Source of the DNA: Bacteroides sp. | GTDB lineage: Bacteria > Bacteroidota > Bacteroidia > Bacteroidales > Muribaculaceae | Assembly (NCBI GenBank): GCA_014802535.1 | Contig: JAAVCC010000014.1 | Span: forward strand, 138,972-191,033 | Reading direction: 5' to 3' | Length of the DNA stretch: 52,062 bases | Part shown: positions 15,817-25,187 of the stretch, piece after piece | Position numbering within the stretch: the first letter of the stretch is position 1 | Layout of the letters: each line of letters opens with the position of its first letter | Program-made: the position numbers and the translations under genes | The notes under the pieces: generated by a model | Database searches by the model: none | The model's input: only the letters and a program-made list of their open reading frames with translations | What the model was told of the DNA's origin: nothing

Positions 15817-16351
15817 TGATGTGGTTTGATTCTGTAATTATCACATCGACAGCTACATCGTGGGGTTCGGCATCAATCTCGTCAACAAGCTGGAAATCAT
15901 AACCTACTCCTACTTTCGTCGCTTTACTCTCGGCCAGCAGGCGGTCATAATATCCTTTTCCGCGACCGACACGATTGCCTTTGCGGTCATAAGCCACCCC
16001 GGGAACGACAATCAGCTCAATCTCATGAACGTCAATAGTGTCATCTCCGTCAGGTTCCTCAATCAAAAACGCTCCTGTCGATAGTCTTGACTTGTCATAG
16101 GGCAATATTTCAAGATTCAAACCGTTTACTCTCGGAAGAAAAAAGTGTTTTCTTCCAGCCCATCTATCGATAAATTCATGGGTTGACAGCTCGTCGGGCA
16201 GAGAATGATACATGAGAATATGGTCGGCAAGTTGGAATGCTGCCGATTGCTCAAGTCGTTCAAAGACTCTTCGAGCTGCATCTATTTTGTCAGCGGCTGA
16301 TAGTAACGCTTTTTTTGCACGAATTGCACGGCGGATGTCATCTTTTTTCAT
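15800..16351 (-). CDS. 5-formyltetrahydrofolate cyclo-ligase (MTHFS)
   Basis: A 183-residue cytoplasmic enzyme converting 5-formyl-THF to 5,10-methenyl-THF with ATP, salvaging folate. The N-terminal basic helix MKKDDIRRAIRAKKALL matches the family. LMYHSLPDELSTHEFI forms the substrate region, and the C-terminal signature ELIVVPGVAYDRKGNRVGRGKGYYDRLL contains the phosphate loop GRGKGYYDR. The start overlaps the upstream S41 protease gene by 14 bases, so translation is probably coupled. Confidence 0.94.
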   Translation of the reverse strand: MKKDDIRRAIRAKKALLSAADKIDAARRVFERLEQSAAFQLADHILMYHSLPDELSTHEFIDRWAGRKHFFLPRVNGLNLEILPYDKSRLSTGAFLIEEPDGDDTIDVHEIELIVVPGVAYDRKGNRVGRGKGYYDRLLAESKATKVGVGYDFQLVDEIDAEPHDVAVDVIITESNHIIIRRR

Positions 16352-17984
16352 TATTTATTTGAATTTTGGTCGTTCCCTCCTCGGGTAAAATCGGGAAGGC
16401 TGTGTTTCCTGCTGAAATCTCGTCAAGGGCACGTTTAACGCCAATATCCGAACGGTTGATGATGCGGAAATATCCGTTTTGTCCCGTGATGTCGCGGATT
16501 ATCAAAGCCTTCAATTGATTAACAATTAAGTCATGTGAAATGTTGATGTAATACCAGCGGGCGGGAATTCCGTTCTGTGCTGCAAAGTTGACAAACGAAC
16601 GCAACAGAATGTCATCTGACGGGAGTATCTTTTCGATATCTTCGGCTTCGGTGAGTGACTGACGATTCATATCGCAATATTCAAAGGCAAATCGTTGGAG
16701 TAGTCCGGCATTCACAACATTGATATAGTAGTTGGTTATTCCGGATGTATCTGCCGGTACGTATATGTCGGGCATGATACCTCCTCCGCCATAGACTGTG
16801 CGTCCGTGAGCTGTCGTATATTGATCGCTCAAATTAAGTTTGACAGAGTCGGCTGTAAATGCTTCGCCATGAGTGTAGCGTTGGTATATGTCATTACGGT
16901 AGCCGACTGCATCGGTGTAGTCTTTTTGTATGCAACGTCCCGAGGGTGTGTAATATCGTGCTATTGTCAAACGCACGGCACTGCTGTCGGGAAGGTCGGC
17001 TTGACGCTGTATGAGTCCCTTGCCAAATGATCGGCGTCCGATTATCAGTCCTCGGTCGTTATCTTGGATCGCACCTGCAAAAATTTCGCTTGAACTTGCC
17101 GAATATTCGTCAATCAATACTGTGATACCGGCATCTTTAAATGTTCCGCTTCCGTCGCTTAAATAGACTTCATCGTTAGATTTATAACGTCCCTTTTTGG
17201 CGACGATAACCGATTTCGGTTCAAGGAATTCGTTTGCCATTAGTATGGCTATATCCATAAAACCTCCGGTATTTCCTCTAAGGTCAATAATATAATTTTT
17301 TGCACCTTCGGCTCTGAGTTTTATGAGCGACTGTATAAATTCGTTGTATGTAGTGCGTACAAAGCGTTTTACTCTGATAAAACCGGTCGAATCGTTAATC
17401 ATATAAGATGCATCGATCGATGAGACGGGAACGATGCCGCGTTTTACATCAAAATTGAGTGTCTTTTTAGATGTTGCGCGTTTGATGCCGAGCGACACTC
17501 GGGTTCCTTCATCGCCTCTTAGTTTTTTCAGTACATCTTCGTTTGTGATACCTGTTCCGGCTACTTTTTCACCGTCAATAGTGACTATACGGTCGCCGGG
17601 CATTAATCCAACTTTTTCAGATGGACCACCCGAAATGACTTCAATAACTGTGATTGAGTCATTATTAATCATAAACTGAATACCGACACCGGCAAATGAA
17701 CCTTCGAGTTCTTCGTTAATGCCCTGAAGTTTGTTGCTTGGAATGTAGAATGAGTGCGGGTCGAGGTTCGATAGTAGTTCGGGAAGGGTTTCTTCAAGAA
17801 GGCTGTCAAGGTTTACTTTATCGACATATTCACTCTCGATAAGATTCATGACAGTCGCAAATTTCTTTGTCGATGATGAGAACCCTGTTGTACGTTTAAG
17901 GAGTCCTCCGGCAAGCATACCGCTGATAAAGAAAACCGCAGCGATAACCGGAAGCCATTTTAAAAGTGAATTATTTTGTTTCAT
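16338..17984 (-). CDS. S41-family C-terminal processing protease (CtpA/Prc type)
   Basis: A 548-residue periplasmic serine protease anchored by an N-terminal helix (about residues 10-30). An N-terminal helical region is followed by a PDZ domain (about 95-180: GSFAGVGIQFMI, GGPSEKVGLMPGDRIVTIDG). The S41 catalytic domain (about 190-400) has IDLRGNTGGFMDIAILMA. Nucleophile Ser lies in YSASSSEIFAGAIQDNDRG and general-base Lys in GRRSFGKGLIQ, both present. The C-terminal extension of about 150 residues is of unknown role. Such proteases trim envelope proteins or activate regulators. It lies 8 bases after the dCMP deaminase gene and overlaps the MTHFS gene, forming a three-gene unit. Confidence 0.93.
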   Translation of the reverse strand: MKQNNSLLKWLPVIAAVFFISGMLAGGLLKRTTGFSSSTKKFATVMNLIESEYVDKVNLDSLLEETLPELLSNLDPHSFYIPSNKLQGINEELEGSFAGVGIQFMINNDSITVIEVISGGPSEKVGLMPGDRIVTIDGEKVAGTGITNEDVLKKLRGDEGTRVSLGIKRATSKKTLNFDVKRGIVPVSSIDASYMINDSTGFIRVKRFVRTTYNEFIQSLIKLRAEGAKNYIIDLRGNTGGFMDIAILMANEFLEPKSVIVAKKGRYKSNDEVYLSDGSGTFKDAGITVLIDEYSASSSEIFAGAIQDNDRGLIIGRRSFGKGLIQRQADLPDSSAVRLTIARYYTPSGRCIQKDYTDAVGYRNDIYQRYTHGEAFTADSVKLNLSDQYTTAHGRTVYGGGGIMPDIYVPADTSGITNYYINVVNAGLLQRFAFEYCDMNRQSLTEAEDIEKILPSDDILLRSFVNFAAQNGIPARWYYINISHDLIVNQLKALIIRDITGQNGYFRIINRSDIGVKRALDEISAGNTAFPILPEEGTTKIQINNEKR

Positions 17985-17992
17985 ATATGATT

Positions 17993-18421
17993 TTAGTCAA
18001 CTGATTCTATATGTACACATTCAACGCCGGCACGGGCAAGAAGTTCTATGCCGTCGCAAATGCGATATAACTCATTAAAGACTACTCGTTTGATTCCTGA
18101 CTGTATAATTAGCTTGGCACATTCAACACATGGCGATGCGGTAACATATAACGTAGCACCTTGGCTTGAATTATTACTTCGCGCCACTTTGGTTATTGCG
18201 TTTGCTTCGGCATGTAGAACGTAGGGCTTGGTTACGCCTGCCTCGTCCTCACATACATTTTCAAATCCGGCGGGTGTGCCGTTGTATCCGTCAGATATAA
18301 TCATTGAATCTTTGACAATGATAGCTCCGACTTTACGACGTTGGCAATATGAATTTTCTGACCATATTCGCGCCATACGAAGGTATCGCTTGTCAAGAAT
18401 TTCCTGTTTGGGTTGCTCCAT
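17993..18421 (-). CDS. dCMP deaminase (ComEB-like)
   Basis: A 142-residue zinc deaminase of the deoxycytidylate deaminase family, making dUMP for thymidylate synthesis. Zinc ligands and the catalytic Glu are in VLHAEANAI (HAE) and the PCVECAKLI motif (PCxxC). The nucleotide-binding segments are RRKVGAIIVKD and SDGYNGTPAGFENVCEDE, which distinguish it from cytidine or tRNA-adenosine deaminases. It is the first gene of a leftward trio with the S41 protease and MTHFS. A promoter-like pair lies at 18468-18500. Confidence 0.92.
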   Translation of the reverse strand: MEQPKQEILDKRYLRMARIWSENSYCQRRKVGAIIVKDSMIISDGYNGTPAGFENVCEDEAGVTKPYVLHAEANAITKVARSNNSSQGATLYVTASPCVECAKLIIQSGIKRVVFNELYRICDGIELLARAGVECVHIESVD

Positions 18422-18467
18422 TTCTAAAGCTAAATGTGTTGAAAGGTTTTATTGTAGGACTACTCGG

Positions 18468-18500
18468 CAAAATTAAGCATAATATCCCGATTTATTTCAA
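18468..18500 (-). promoter_or_regulatory. Probable promoter of the deaminase-protease-MTHFS unit
   Basis: Minus-strand TAATTTTG (18468-18475) fits the -7 consensus. A TTG (18498-18500) sits 22 bases away, slightly longer than the optimal spacer. The leader would be about 40 bases. Confidence 0.5.
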
Positions 18501-18556
18501 TTTTATCTCAAAATTGTAGATATCGGGATAATTTTTAACCAAAATTAAGAGCACCC

Positions 18557-20635
18557 CTATCTTCCACCTGCTGTCGATGAGTCAACATTGGCATCAGCTG
18601 TAACTTGTTTACGAGCTCCGCGTTTTTGGTGGCCCCATTGCAGATTATAGCTGACGCTGATATAAGGCATACGCATATCAAGACGCATATGTTGCTCATT
18701 GGTATTCCATTTGCTGAGCATCTTTGAGCCTTGATCATATGTGCCGAAGGGCAAAATCACACCGGCTGAGAATTGCCACTTTTGCCAGTTATAAGAGAGG
18801 TCAATGACTGATATGTTCTCGCCCCAGCTGATTTTCTCACCCCAAAGGTCGTGCTGAGCGCGCACATATTGACCGCTCAATACAAAGCCCCAGTGCATTA
18901 CGCCGAAAGTAATATTTCCGCTCCAATTATTGTTGTGAAGTTTATATCCGGTTCCGTTCATTCGCTCCATGCGATATTGCAGATAGCAGTTCAGAACAAA
19001 CCATTTGGGTATAACTTCTATTTGAGGAGCAATAAAAAACGATAGATTTTTCAATCCATTGGAGTTTTCATATGTAGTTATTAGTTTATTATCATCCCAA
19101 TATAATAGTGGCGTGATTGCATTTGGACTTGTAAACGCTCTGATTCCAAACATTCCCGATACTCTCGGAACGTTGAAATTGTAGCGTAGGGTCAACATAT
19201 ATGAATTGGAAGTCTTCAAGTTGGGATTGCCGATACGCCATTGAAAACCATCAAGTTGCTGAGGTGCGATATTTGTTTCAGCCAGCGAAGGGGTCGATTG
19301 CCATGATTCAAAACTCAATTTAAACTGATGGTTTTGATTAATTCCGTATGTGACAGTAGCTTGTGGACGAACATTCCAAGAATTGCTACCTTGACCTGTT
19401 TCCTTGAACATGAAGTCAGTATATTGTGCACCCATTCCGGCTGTGATTGTAAATTTATTTAAACGCTGAAAATATTCGGCAAAGAAATATACCTTGTCTT
19501 GACGCTGATGAAATACGGCTCCACCAAGATTTTCATAGACCGAACGGTTTCGGTTGGCTGTATAAGATGCTCCGGCTGTCAGTCGTGACTTTGACCAATT
19601 TTTGATATAGTTTGTTTCTATACCATACACCTGGTTACGGTCTTTAATCATTGTGTGAATGTCGTTCAGATAATCCAATGAGCCGGGAAGCTGTTCGACA
19701 TAGTCGGAATATGTTTTCCCAAACAATAACGAACTGCTGAAGTCGACAACGAGCATCTGCTTGTTGGCAAAATGCTGTTCAAAATAGACTGATAAAGTCG
19801 GTTTCTCGCCCAGATCTCCATGAGTATCGGTTAGAAGAATGTCATCTAATCCGTTGCTGAGAGATAACAGTCCTTCATATCGGAATTTGTCAGAAAACAT
19901 ATTGAAATATGATAAATCGACCATTAATGTTGTTGTGTCGGGCTTAATATAGCTGTAAGAGGCAATAAAATTACCCATTGAATTATCCATTGAACCACCG
20001 CGAGAAGTCTCGGTTCTTGTAAGAGAAGTGCCGTCGGGATAGGTGAAAGTCTCCTTATAATCGCGATGAGTTTTCATCTTATTGGTAAGTTTGAATTTGC
20101 CCCAAAGTTCAAACTGAGAATATCCGTTGTTTAATTTTATATCAGCAAAATAGTTGCCCCAGGCTTGATTGAGAGCAGGCATGGCATTTGTCATCAACGA
20201 TCCTCCGGTTTCAGGGTTTGCAACAATAAAGTTAAGAACATAGTTTGCGCCGTTATATCGAAGTCCGGGATTAGCAATCCACTCTACTCGCTTTATTGTT
20301 TCGGGAAGGAGTGAACGCACTTGATCGACAGACGAGACTCGGCCGTTGATGCGAATCTGCACCGACTGACCTGCAGCCTGGATGCTTCCCAACGCTTCCG
20401 TTACCGAAAGCGAGGGAATCATCAGATTATTAAGTAATTGTAACCCGTTTTTAGAATTCTCAACCGCACTTTGAGACGGTATGAAGAGATCCATGTCGGC
20501 TTTGTGGATAACTTTTGGAGCTTGAATGGTTATTTCTTGTAACTCGTGCGTTAGGGTAGTGTCATTGGCTTCGGTTTGTGCCATCGCCGGCACACCCGAA
20601 ACCATTAAGGATACAGCAAGTGATAGAAATTTCAT
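18557..20635 (-). CDS. Outer-membrane beta-barrel protein (TonB-receptor-like)
   Basis: A 692-residue protein with signal peptide MKFLSLAVSLMVSGVPAMAQ. It has a plug-like domain (about residues 30-150; LQEITIQAPKVIHKADMDLF, then VQIRINGRVSSVDQVRSLLP and VEWIANPGLRYNGANYVLNF). A long C-terminal barrel of alternating aromatic strands follows (about 160-690). The plug resembles the OMP_b-brl_3 group of TonB-dependent-receptor relatives often adjacent to regulators in Bacteroidetes. No carboxypeptidase-like N-terminal extension and no SusD partner are present, so it is not a SusC system. ATG 20635 starts the signal peptide; an upstream in-frame ATG at 20653 is less likely. It has a strong promoter with an adjacent palindrome and lies just downstream of a PAS/LuxR gene in the same direction. 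The ligand is unknown. Confidence 0.82.
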   Translation of the reverse strand: MKFLSLAVSLMVSGVPAMAQTEANDTTLTHELQEITIQAPKVIHKADMDLFIPSQSAVENSKNGLQLLNNLMIPSLSVTEALGSIQAAGQSVQIRINGRVSSVDQVRSLLPETIKRVEWIANPGLRYNGANYVLNFIVANPETGGSLMTNAMPALNQAWGNYFADIKLNNGYSQFELWGKFKLTNKMKTHRDYKETFTYPDGTSLTRTETSRGGSMDNSMGNFIASYSYIKPDTTTLMVDLSYFNMFSDKFRYEGLLSLSNGLDDILLTDTHGDLGEKPTLSVYFEQHFANKQMLVVDFSSSLLFGKTYSDYVEQLPGSLDYLNDIHTMIKDRNQVYGIETNYIKNWSKSRLTAGASYTANRNRSVYENLGGAVFHQRQDKVYFFAEYFQRLNKFTITAGMGAQYTDFMFKETGQGSNSWNVRPQATVTYGINQNHQFKLSFESWQSTPSLAETNIAPQQLDGFQWRIGNPNLKTSNSYMLTLRYNFNVPRVSGMFGIRAFTSPNAITPLLYWDDNKLITTYENSNGLKNLSFFIAPQIEVIPKWFVLNCYLQYRMERMNGTGYKLHNNNWSGNITFGVMHWGFVLSGQYVRAQHDLWGEKISWGENISVIDLSYNWQKWQFSAGVILPFGTYDQGSKMLSKWNTNEQHMRLDMRMPYISVSYNLQWGHQKRGARKQVTADANVDSSTAGGR

Positions 20636-20664
20636 ATGTTGTAGATCAATCAATAATTATTGTG

Positions 20665-20695
20665 CAAAATTAAGGCAAGTAAAAAGTATGCACAA
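20665..20695 (-). promoter_or_regulatory. Promoter of the outer-membrane barrel gene
   Basis: Minus-strand TTG (20693-20695), a 20-base spacer and TAATTTTG (20665-20672) match the consensus. The start would lie about 25 bases before the ATG. Confidence 0.75.
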
Positions 20696-20710
20696 TACCC
20701 AAATGGGTAT
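20695..20710. promoter_or_regulatory. 16-bp palindrome abutting the -33 element
   Basis: ATACCCAAATGGGTAT is an inverted repeat with seven complementary pairs around a central AA. It touches the -33 element of the barrel-gene promoter, the position of an activator site. The LuxR-type gene ends 29 bases away. Confidence 0.55.
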
Positions 20711-20738
20711 GATTGAACATGCGATGGATAAAAGTTGG

Positions 20739-21494
20739 CTAAATCAACTTGTTGTTTGTTGCAGCGACAATAGCTTCAGAGATGTTGCGCACTCCAAGTT
20801 TTTCAAATATCTGTTTGCGATATTTTTTGATTGTATCGGGCGAAAGACACATCTTTTCGGCAATTTCAGTCATCGTAAATCCTTGAGTTGATAAGGTGAT
20901 GACCGATTTTTCGCTTTCGGTGAGAGTTGGTTCGCTCTGTTTGTCCCAACGCTTGGTTTTAAGATTATATTTATAAAATTCCGATGACCCCATGCGATGC
21001 ACTTCAATCTGCCCGGGGGCTGTATGACTCGAAATTGAGATAACACAAATTGCAAGCCAAATACGATTATCCGGAGTCAATGCTAACGGCGTTAGTTTAT
21101 GATGGATCAGAACCGGATGATTGTTGTTCAGTACATGAAAGTTATATTGGATATACCAGTCTTTCCGGTTTTCGGGGGGCGTTGACTCGAAAAATGAGAA
21201 CCCGGCTTTGTTGATTTCAAGTAAAAGCGGTAGCTCGTTTTTCGGGACATGGTTAAGATAAAAGCGATAGTTGAGGTTATAGACTTCATCAGGCGTCAAA
21301 TCACCAATTAATAAAGCGTTGGGCGACACATAAAGAAAGTTCTTTTTGAAATAATCGATAATATATACGCTTTGATAGGTAGCGCGTGAAAATGCCTCAG
21401 CCGTGCGAATGAAATCATCAACTCGGCTGTAGTCAAGTCCTTCGGGATGTTCTATTTTGTTTTCCGGAATGAAGAATTTATCGACTGATTCCAT
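20739..21494 (-). CDS. LuxR-family transcriptional regulator with PAS-like sensor domain
   Basis: A 251-residue regulator. Residues about 1-165 form a PAS-like domain (YIIDYFKKNFLYVSPNALLIGDLTPDEV resembles PAS core strands and helices; QYNFHVLNNNHPVLIHHKLTPLAL gives the later beta strands). The C-terminal LuxR/GerE helix-turn-helix (about 183-245) has LTESEKSVITLSTQGFTMTE, LSPDTIKKYRKQIFEKLGV and NISEAI. No receiver domain is present, so it likely senses a small ligand or redox state directly. I chose ATG 21494 (MESVDKFF), which avoids overlap with the HAD gene 16 bases upstream; an in-frame start at 21548 is possible. It likely controls the neighbouring barrel gene, an inference from position. 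Confidence 0.83.
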   Translation of the reverse strand: MESVDKFFIPENKIEHPEGLDYSRVDDFIRTAEAFSRATYQSVYIIDYFKKNFLYVSPNALLIGDLTPDEVYNLNYRFYLNHVPKNELPLLLEINKAGFSFFESTPPENRKDWYIQYNFHVLNNNHPVLIHHKLTPLALTPDNRIWLAICVISISSHTAPGQIEVHRMGSSEFYKYNLKTKRWDKQSEPTLTESEKSVITLSTQGFTMTEIAEKMCLSPDTIKKYRKQIFEKLGVRNISEAIVAATNNKLI

Positions 21495-21510
21495 GTGGGG
21501 TTTCTGTAAT

Positions 21511-22149
21511 TTATAGCATCCCGGGATTAAGTCCGTTGAAATCGTCAATAATCATGTCGGCTTTGCCTGAAAGACTTTCGCGCGAGTTGGTGGTGGCGAG
21601 AGCCACGACTTTGGCACCGGAACGACGGCCTGCCTCAAGTCCCTGAAATGAGTCTTCAAACACAACACAATTTTCGGGCTTGCAGCCAAGTTGCTCGGCG
21701 GCTTTGAGATAGCCTTCGGGATCGGGCTTGGATTTGCTGACCATCGTGCCGTTGATGATTGTGTCAAATCGTGATTTCATCCACGGTAGTTGGTTGAAAA
21801 GATATTCCATTTTCTGGTCGTCGCTACTGGTTACAATGGCAATTTTCCAACCTGCCGCTTGAAGTCGGTCGAGAAACTCAGGTACGCCGTCAAAAACGGG
21901 ATAGACGATGTTGTCTTCAAAGTCGTGAACCATTCTGACAATGTCGTCTTGTATCGCTTTGTCGGGGAAATGTCGAGAAAGAATGTCTTTTAGCGTTGTT
22001 CCCTTGATGTCGTATGCAAACGTGGGAGAGGGAAGCTGATGTTTCAGCCCGACCTGCCTCCAAAATTCGGTATATAATGGTTCGGTGTTAATTAAAACAC
22101 CGTCGAGGTCAAAAAGTGCTCCTCTTGTATTGCTTGAGTCGTTGTTCAT
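21511..22149 (-). CDS. HAD-superfamily hydrolase (phosphoglycolate/beta-PGM-like)
   Basis: A 212-residue subfamily IA HAD phosphatase or phosphomutase. Motif I is ALFDLDGVLINTEPLY (nucleophile Asp14, with the second Asp two residues on). Motif II Thr/Ser is in IAIVTSSDD, motif III Lys in SKSKPDPEGYLKAAEQLG, and motif IV acidic residues in VVFEDSFQGLEAG. The helical cap (about 20-85) is of the C1 type. The substrate is probably a sugar phosphate but cannot be fixed. It is divergent from the MATE gene (91-base gap) and lies 16 bases upstream of the LuxR gene, possibly in the same transcript. Confidence 0.9.
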   Translation of the reverse strand: MNNDSSNTRGALFDLDGVLINTEPLYTEFWRQVGLKHQLPSPTFAYDIKGTTLKDILSRHFPDKAIQDDIVRMVHDFEDNIVYPVFDGVPEFLDRLQAAGWKIAIVTSSDDQKMEYLFNQLPWMKSRFDTIINGTMVSKSKPDPEGYLKAAEQLGCKPENCVVFEDSFQGLEAGRRSGAKVVALATTNSRESLSGKADMIIDDFNGLNPGML

Positions 22150-22240
22150 TGTCGGTCTTTTGATTTTGATGCAAATTTCGTAAATCTTTGACGATTAAGT
22201 GAACATTTTGAGTTAAATTTGCATATTATTTATATAAGAA

Positions 22241-23656
22241 ATGGAAAATTCATCATCAAATACGTCTCCGATGACGCTGGGCACGCGTTCGGTGGGGGCT
22301 CTTCTTGTCCAATATTCCATTCCTGCTATTATCGCGAGTGTTGCAACATCGCTCTATAATATCATTGACAGCATTTTTATAGGGCATGGTGTTGGTCCGA
22401 TGGCAATCGCCGGTTTGGCAATTACTTTTCCGTTAATGAACCTTGTCACGGCTTTTGTGATGCTCGTCGCTGCCGGTGGTGCTGCTATAAGTTCGATTTT
22501 TCTTGGTCAGCATAATTTAGACAAGGCAACCGATGTTATTAATAATGTAATGACGATGTCGCTGATTCATTCAGTTGTTTTTGGCGGACTCGCATTGATA
22601 TTTCTTGATCCCATTCTTTACTTTTTTGGTGCAACTCCCGAAACTATTCCATACGCGCGTGAATTCATGCGTATCATTCTTTATGCTACTCCGATTTCAT
22701 ACGTGTTTATCGGGTTAAACAGCATTATGAGAGCAACCGGCTACCCCCGCAAAGCGATGATTTCGGCTCTTTTATCGGTTGTTGTCAATTTGATTTTAGC
22801 TCCGATTTTTATATTTGTATTGAAAAAAGGAATTGCCGGTGCGGCGATGGCTACAGTGTGTGGTCAAACCGCAGCCTTTGTCTGGGTATTGCATCACTTT
22901 CTTTCTAAAAAAAGTTTTGTCCACTTTAAACGTGAAAACTCATGGTTTAAGTGGTCGATAATGAGCAAGATATATTCCATCGGTTTGTCTCCGTTCCTGA
23001 TGAATATTTGCGCATGTGTTGTTGTGATTTTCATTAATAAGGCATTGCTCGAAAGTGGTGGTGCCAACGGTAATCTTGCAATCGGAGCATACGGTATTCT
23101 CAACCGTGTGACAATGTTCTTTGTCATGATTGTTTTTGGCGTTACTCAGGGTATGCAGCCTATTTTGGGCTTCAACTATGGTGCCGGCAATTGGCAGCGA
23201 GTCACTAAAACATTGAAAACTGGTATAATAATTGGTGTGGCAATCACTACCGTAGGTTGGATTTTGACTCAGACAATACCTTCGACTTTAAGCGGCTTGT
23301 TTACGTCAGATAAACAATTGATCGATTTGGCTACATCTGGTTTCCATATCTATTTCTTAATCTACCCGTTGGTTGGTTGTCAAATTGTTATACAAAACTT
23401 CTTCCAATCAATCGGTAAACCTCAATTGTCAATCTTCCTTTCTCTGACACGACAATTATTGTTTTTGCTCCCGTTTCTGCTTTTTTTACCAAAGATGTAT
23501 GGAATTCCCGGTGTATGGGCGTCAATGGCGGGCAGCGATTTTATTGCATTTGTCATAGCCGTAATCACGGCAATCATCATGATACGCCGATATGGCAAAA
23601 ATTTTAAAAACCAATCATCCGATAATGATACATCAGTTCGACAATCTGCGACTTGA
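22241..23656 (+). CDS. MATE-family multidrug/cation efflux transporter
   Basis: A 471-residue inner-membrane protein with about 12 helices in two halves, exporting organic cations against Na+ or H+. Family features are QYSIPAIIASVATSLYNIID, IFIGHGVGPMAIAGLAI, the first-half LVAAGGAAISSIFLGQ, and the second-half FGVTQGMQPILGFNYGAGN (characteristic of the NorM/DinF-type MATE group). A TAAATTTG (22214-22221) with TTTG 23 bases upstream (22187-22190) is a likely promoter. The 3' end overlaps the FAD oxidoreductase by 32 bases, suggesting coupling. The substrate is unknown. Confidence 0.93.
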   Translation: MENSSSNTSPMTLGTRSVGALLVQYSIPAIIASVATSLYNIIDSIFIGHGVGPMAIAGLAITFPLMNLVTAFVMLVAAGGAAISSIFLGQHNLDKATDVINNVMTMSLIHSVVFGGLALIFLDPILYFFGATPETIPYAREFMRIILYATPISYVFIGLNSIMRATGYPRKAMISALLSVVVNLILAPIFIFVLKKGIAGAAMATVCGQTAAFVWVLHHFLSKKSFVHFKRENSWFKWSIMSKIYSIGLSPFLMNICACVVVIFINKALLESGGANGNLAIGAYGILNRVTMFFVMIVFGVTQGMQPILGFNYGAGNWQRVTKTLKTGIIIGVAITTVGWILTQTIPSTLSGLFTSDKQLIDLATSGFHIYFLIYPLVGCQIVIQNFFQSIGKPQLSIFLSLTRQLLFLLPFLLFLPKMYGIPGVWASMAGSDFIAFVIAVITAIIMIRRYGKNFKNQSSDNDTSVRQSAT

Positions 23657-25187
23657 TCCGGCAACTGCGTTCGACCCGGTTAATCAAAAAATATTTTTCA
23701 GTCAGCAACTCGGCATCGATGCCAACCGTATCACGGCGGTAGTTCCTTTCCGTCGTTCGATTGACGCTCGACAAAAACGTGTTGTAGTAAACTTGTCGGC
23801 AAGAGTTTATGTCGATGAACAACCGCCGGTCGAACCGTTAGATTTGCCCGAGGTAAAATATCAGAATGTGACCAATGCCAAACCGGTTATTGTTGTTGGT
23901 GCCGGTCCTGCAGGTCTCTTTGCAGCATTACGTCTGATTGAGCTTGGACTGAAACCTGTTGTGCTCGAACGTGGAAAGGATGTTGATGCTCGACGTAAGG
24001 ATATGGCTCGCATTGCTCGCGAAAATGTCGTTGACCCTGATTCAAACTATTGCTTTGGCGAGGGTGGTGCAGGAGCTTATTCAGATGGTAAACTCTATAC
24101 GCGCAGTAAAAAACGTGGCTCGGTCGATAAAATTCTTTCGGTCTTCTATCGACATGGAGCGCAGTCCGACATTTTGGTAGATGCTCATCCCCATATCGGA
24201 ACCGATCGGCTTCCGGTTGTGATTAAAAATATGCGCAACACAATATTGAAATATGGCGGAGAGGTCAGATTTGGTGCAAAAGTAACCGATTTGATAATGA
24301 AAAACGGCGAGGTGATTGGCGTTGAAACTGCCGACGGAGCTAAGTTTGAAGGTCCTGTTATACTTGCTACCGGTCATTCGGCGCGTGATGTATATCACCT
24401 TTTGAATGATAAGAATATAGAGATGCAACCAAAGGGAATAGCTGTTGGCGTGCGTCTTGAACATCCCCAGTCGTTAATAGACCGTATTCAATATCATTCG
24501 CCCAAAGGTCGCGGTAAATATTTGCCGGCTGCCGAATACTCAATGTTGACGCGAGTTGACGATCGTGCCGTCTATTCGTTCTGTATGTGTCCCGGTGGAT
24601 TTATTATTCCGGCTGCAAGTGGAGAAAACCAGTTGGTCGTTAACGGAATGTCACCCTCAAATCGTGGTACGAAATGGTCTAATTCGGGAATGGTCGTAGA
24701 GATTTTACCCGAAGATATTGCTCCCGAAAGTAACGACCCATTGAAGATGATGAGGTTTCAGGAAGAGATTGAAAAGCGTTTCTATGACGATGCCGGTCAA
24801 ACTCATAATGCTCCGGCTCAACGTATGACCGACTTTGTCGAGTCGCGTCCGTCTGCCGACCTCCCCCCAACATCCTATGCTCCCGGAATACACCCCGCTC
24901 GCATCGACAAGCTTCTGCCATCGTTCGTTGCAAAACGACTTCAAAAAGGGTTTGCCGAGTTCGGTCGTAAACAGAGAGGATTTCTTACTCCCGAAGCAGC
25001 CCTGATCGGTGCCGAAACCCGCACCTCGTCGCCCGTACGCATCCCTCGCGACAAAGAAACAATGATTCATATTTCAACCCCGGGCCTCTATCCCGTAGGG
25101 GAGGGCGCCGGCTATGCCGGTGGCATCGTCTCAGCCGCCATCGATGGCGAGCGTGCCGCCGAAGCAGTGGCTCTTAATTTTCAATGA
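23625..25187 (+). CDS. FAD-dependent oxidoreductase of the COG2509 type
   Basis: A 520-residue cytoplasmic flavoprotein of unknown substrate. It has an N-terminal ferredoxin-like small domain (about 1-85, with RRSIDARQKRVVVNLSARVYVDEQP). The FAD-binding Rossmann motif VVGAGPAGLFAALRLIELGL (about 92-111) is followed by LERGKDVDARRKDM, and the family signature NYCFGEGGAGAYSDGKLYTR comes after. The C-terminal FAD loop GLYPVGEGAGYAGGIVSAAIDG (from about residue 486) completes the fold. I chose ATG 23625 (MIHQFDNLRLDP), which matches the short N-terminus of relatives, over ATG 23592. It overlaps the MATE gene by 32 bases and converges on a DUF4143 ATPase with a 14-base overlap. Confidence 0.9.
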   Translation: MIHQFDNLRLDPATAFDPVNQKIFFSQQLGIDANRITAVVPFRRSIDARQKRVVVNLSARVYVDEQPPVEPLDLPEVKYQNVTNAKPVIVVGAGPAGLFAALRLIELGLKPVVLERGKDVDARRKDMARIARENVVDPDSNYCFGEGGAGAYSDGKLYTRSKKRGSVDKILSVFYRHGAQSDILVDAHPHIGTDRLPVVIKNMRNTILKYGGEVRFGAKVTDLIMKNGEVIGVETADGAKFEGPVILATGHSARDVYHLLNDKNIEMQPKGIAVGVRLEHPQSLIDRIQYHSPKGRGKYLPAAEYSMLTRVDDRAVYSFCMCPGGFIIPAASGENQLVVNGMSPSNRGTKWSNSGMVVEILPEDIAPESNDPLKMMRFQEEIEKRFYDDAGQTHNAPAQRMTDFVESRPSADLPPTSYAPGIHPARIDKLLPSFVAKRLQKGFAEFGRKQRGFLTPEAALIGAETRTSSPVRIPRDKETMIHISTPGLYPVGEGAGYAGGIVSAAIDGERAAEAVALNFQ

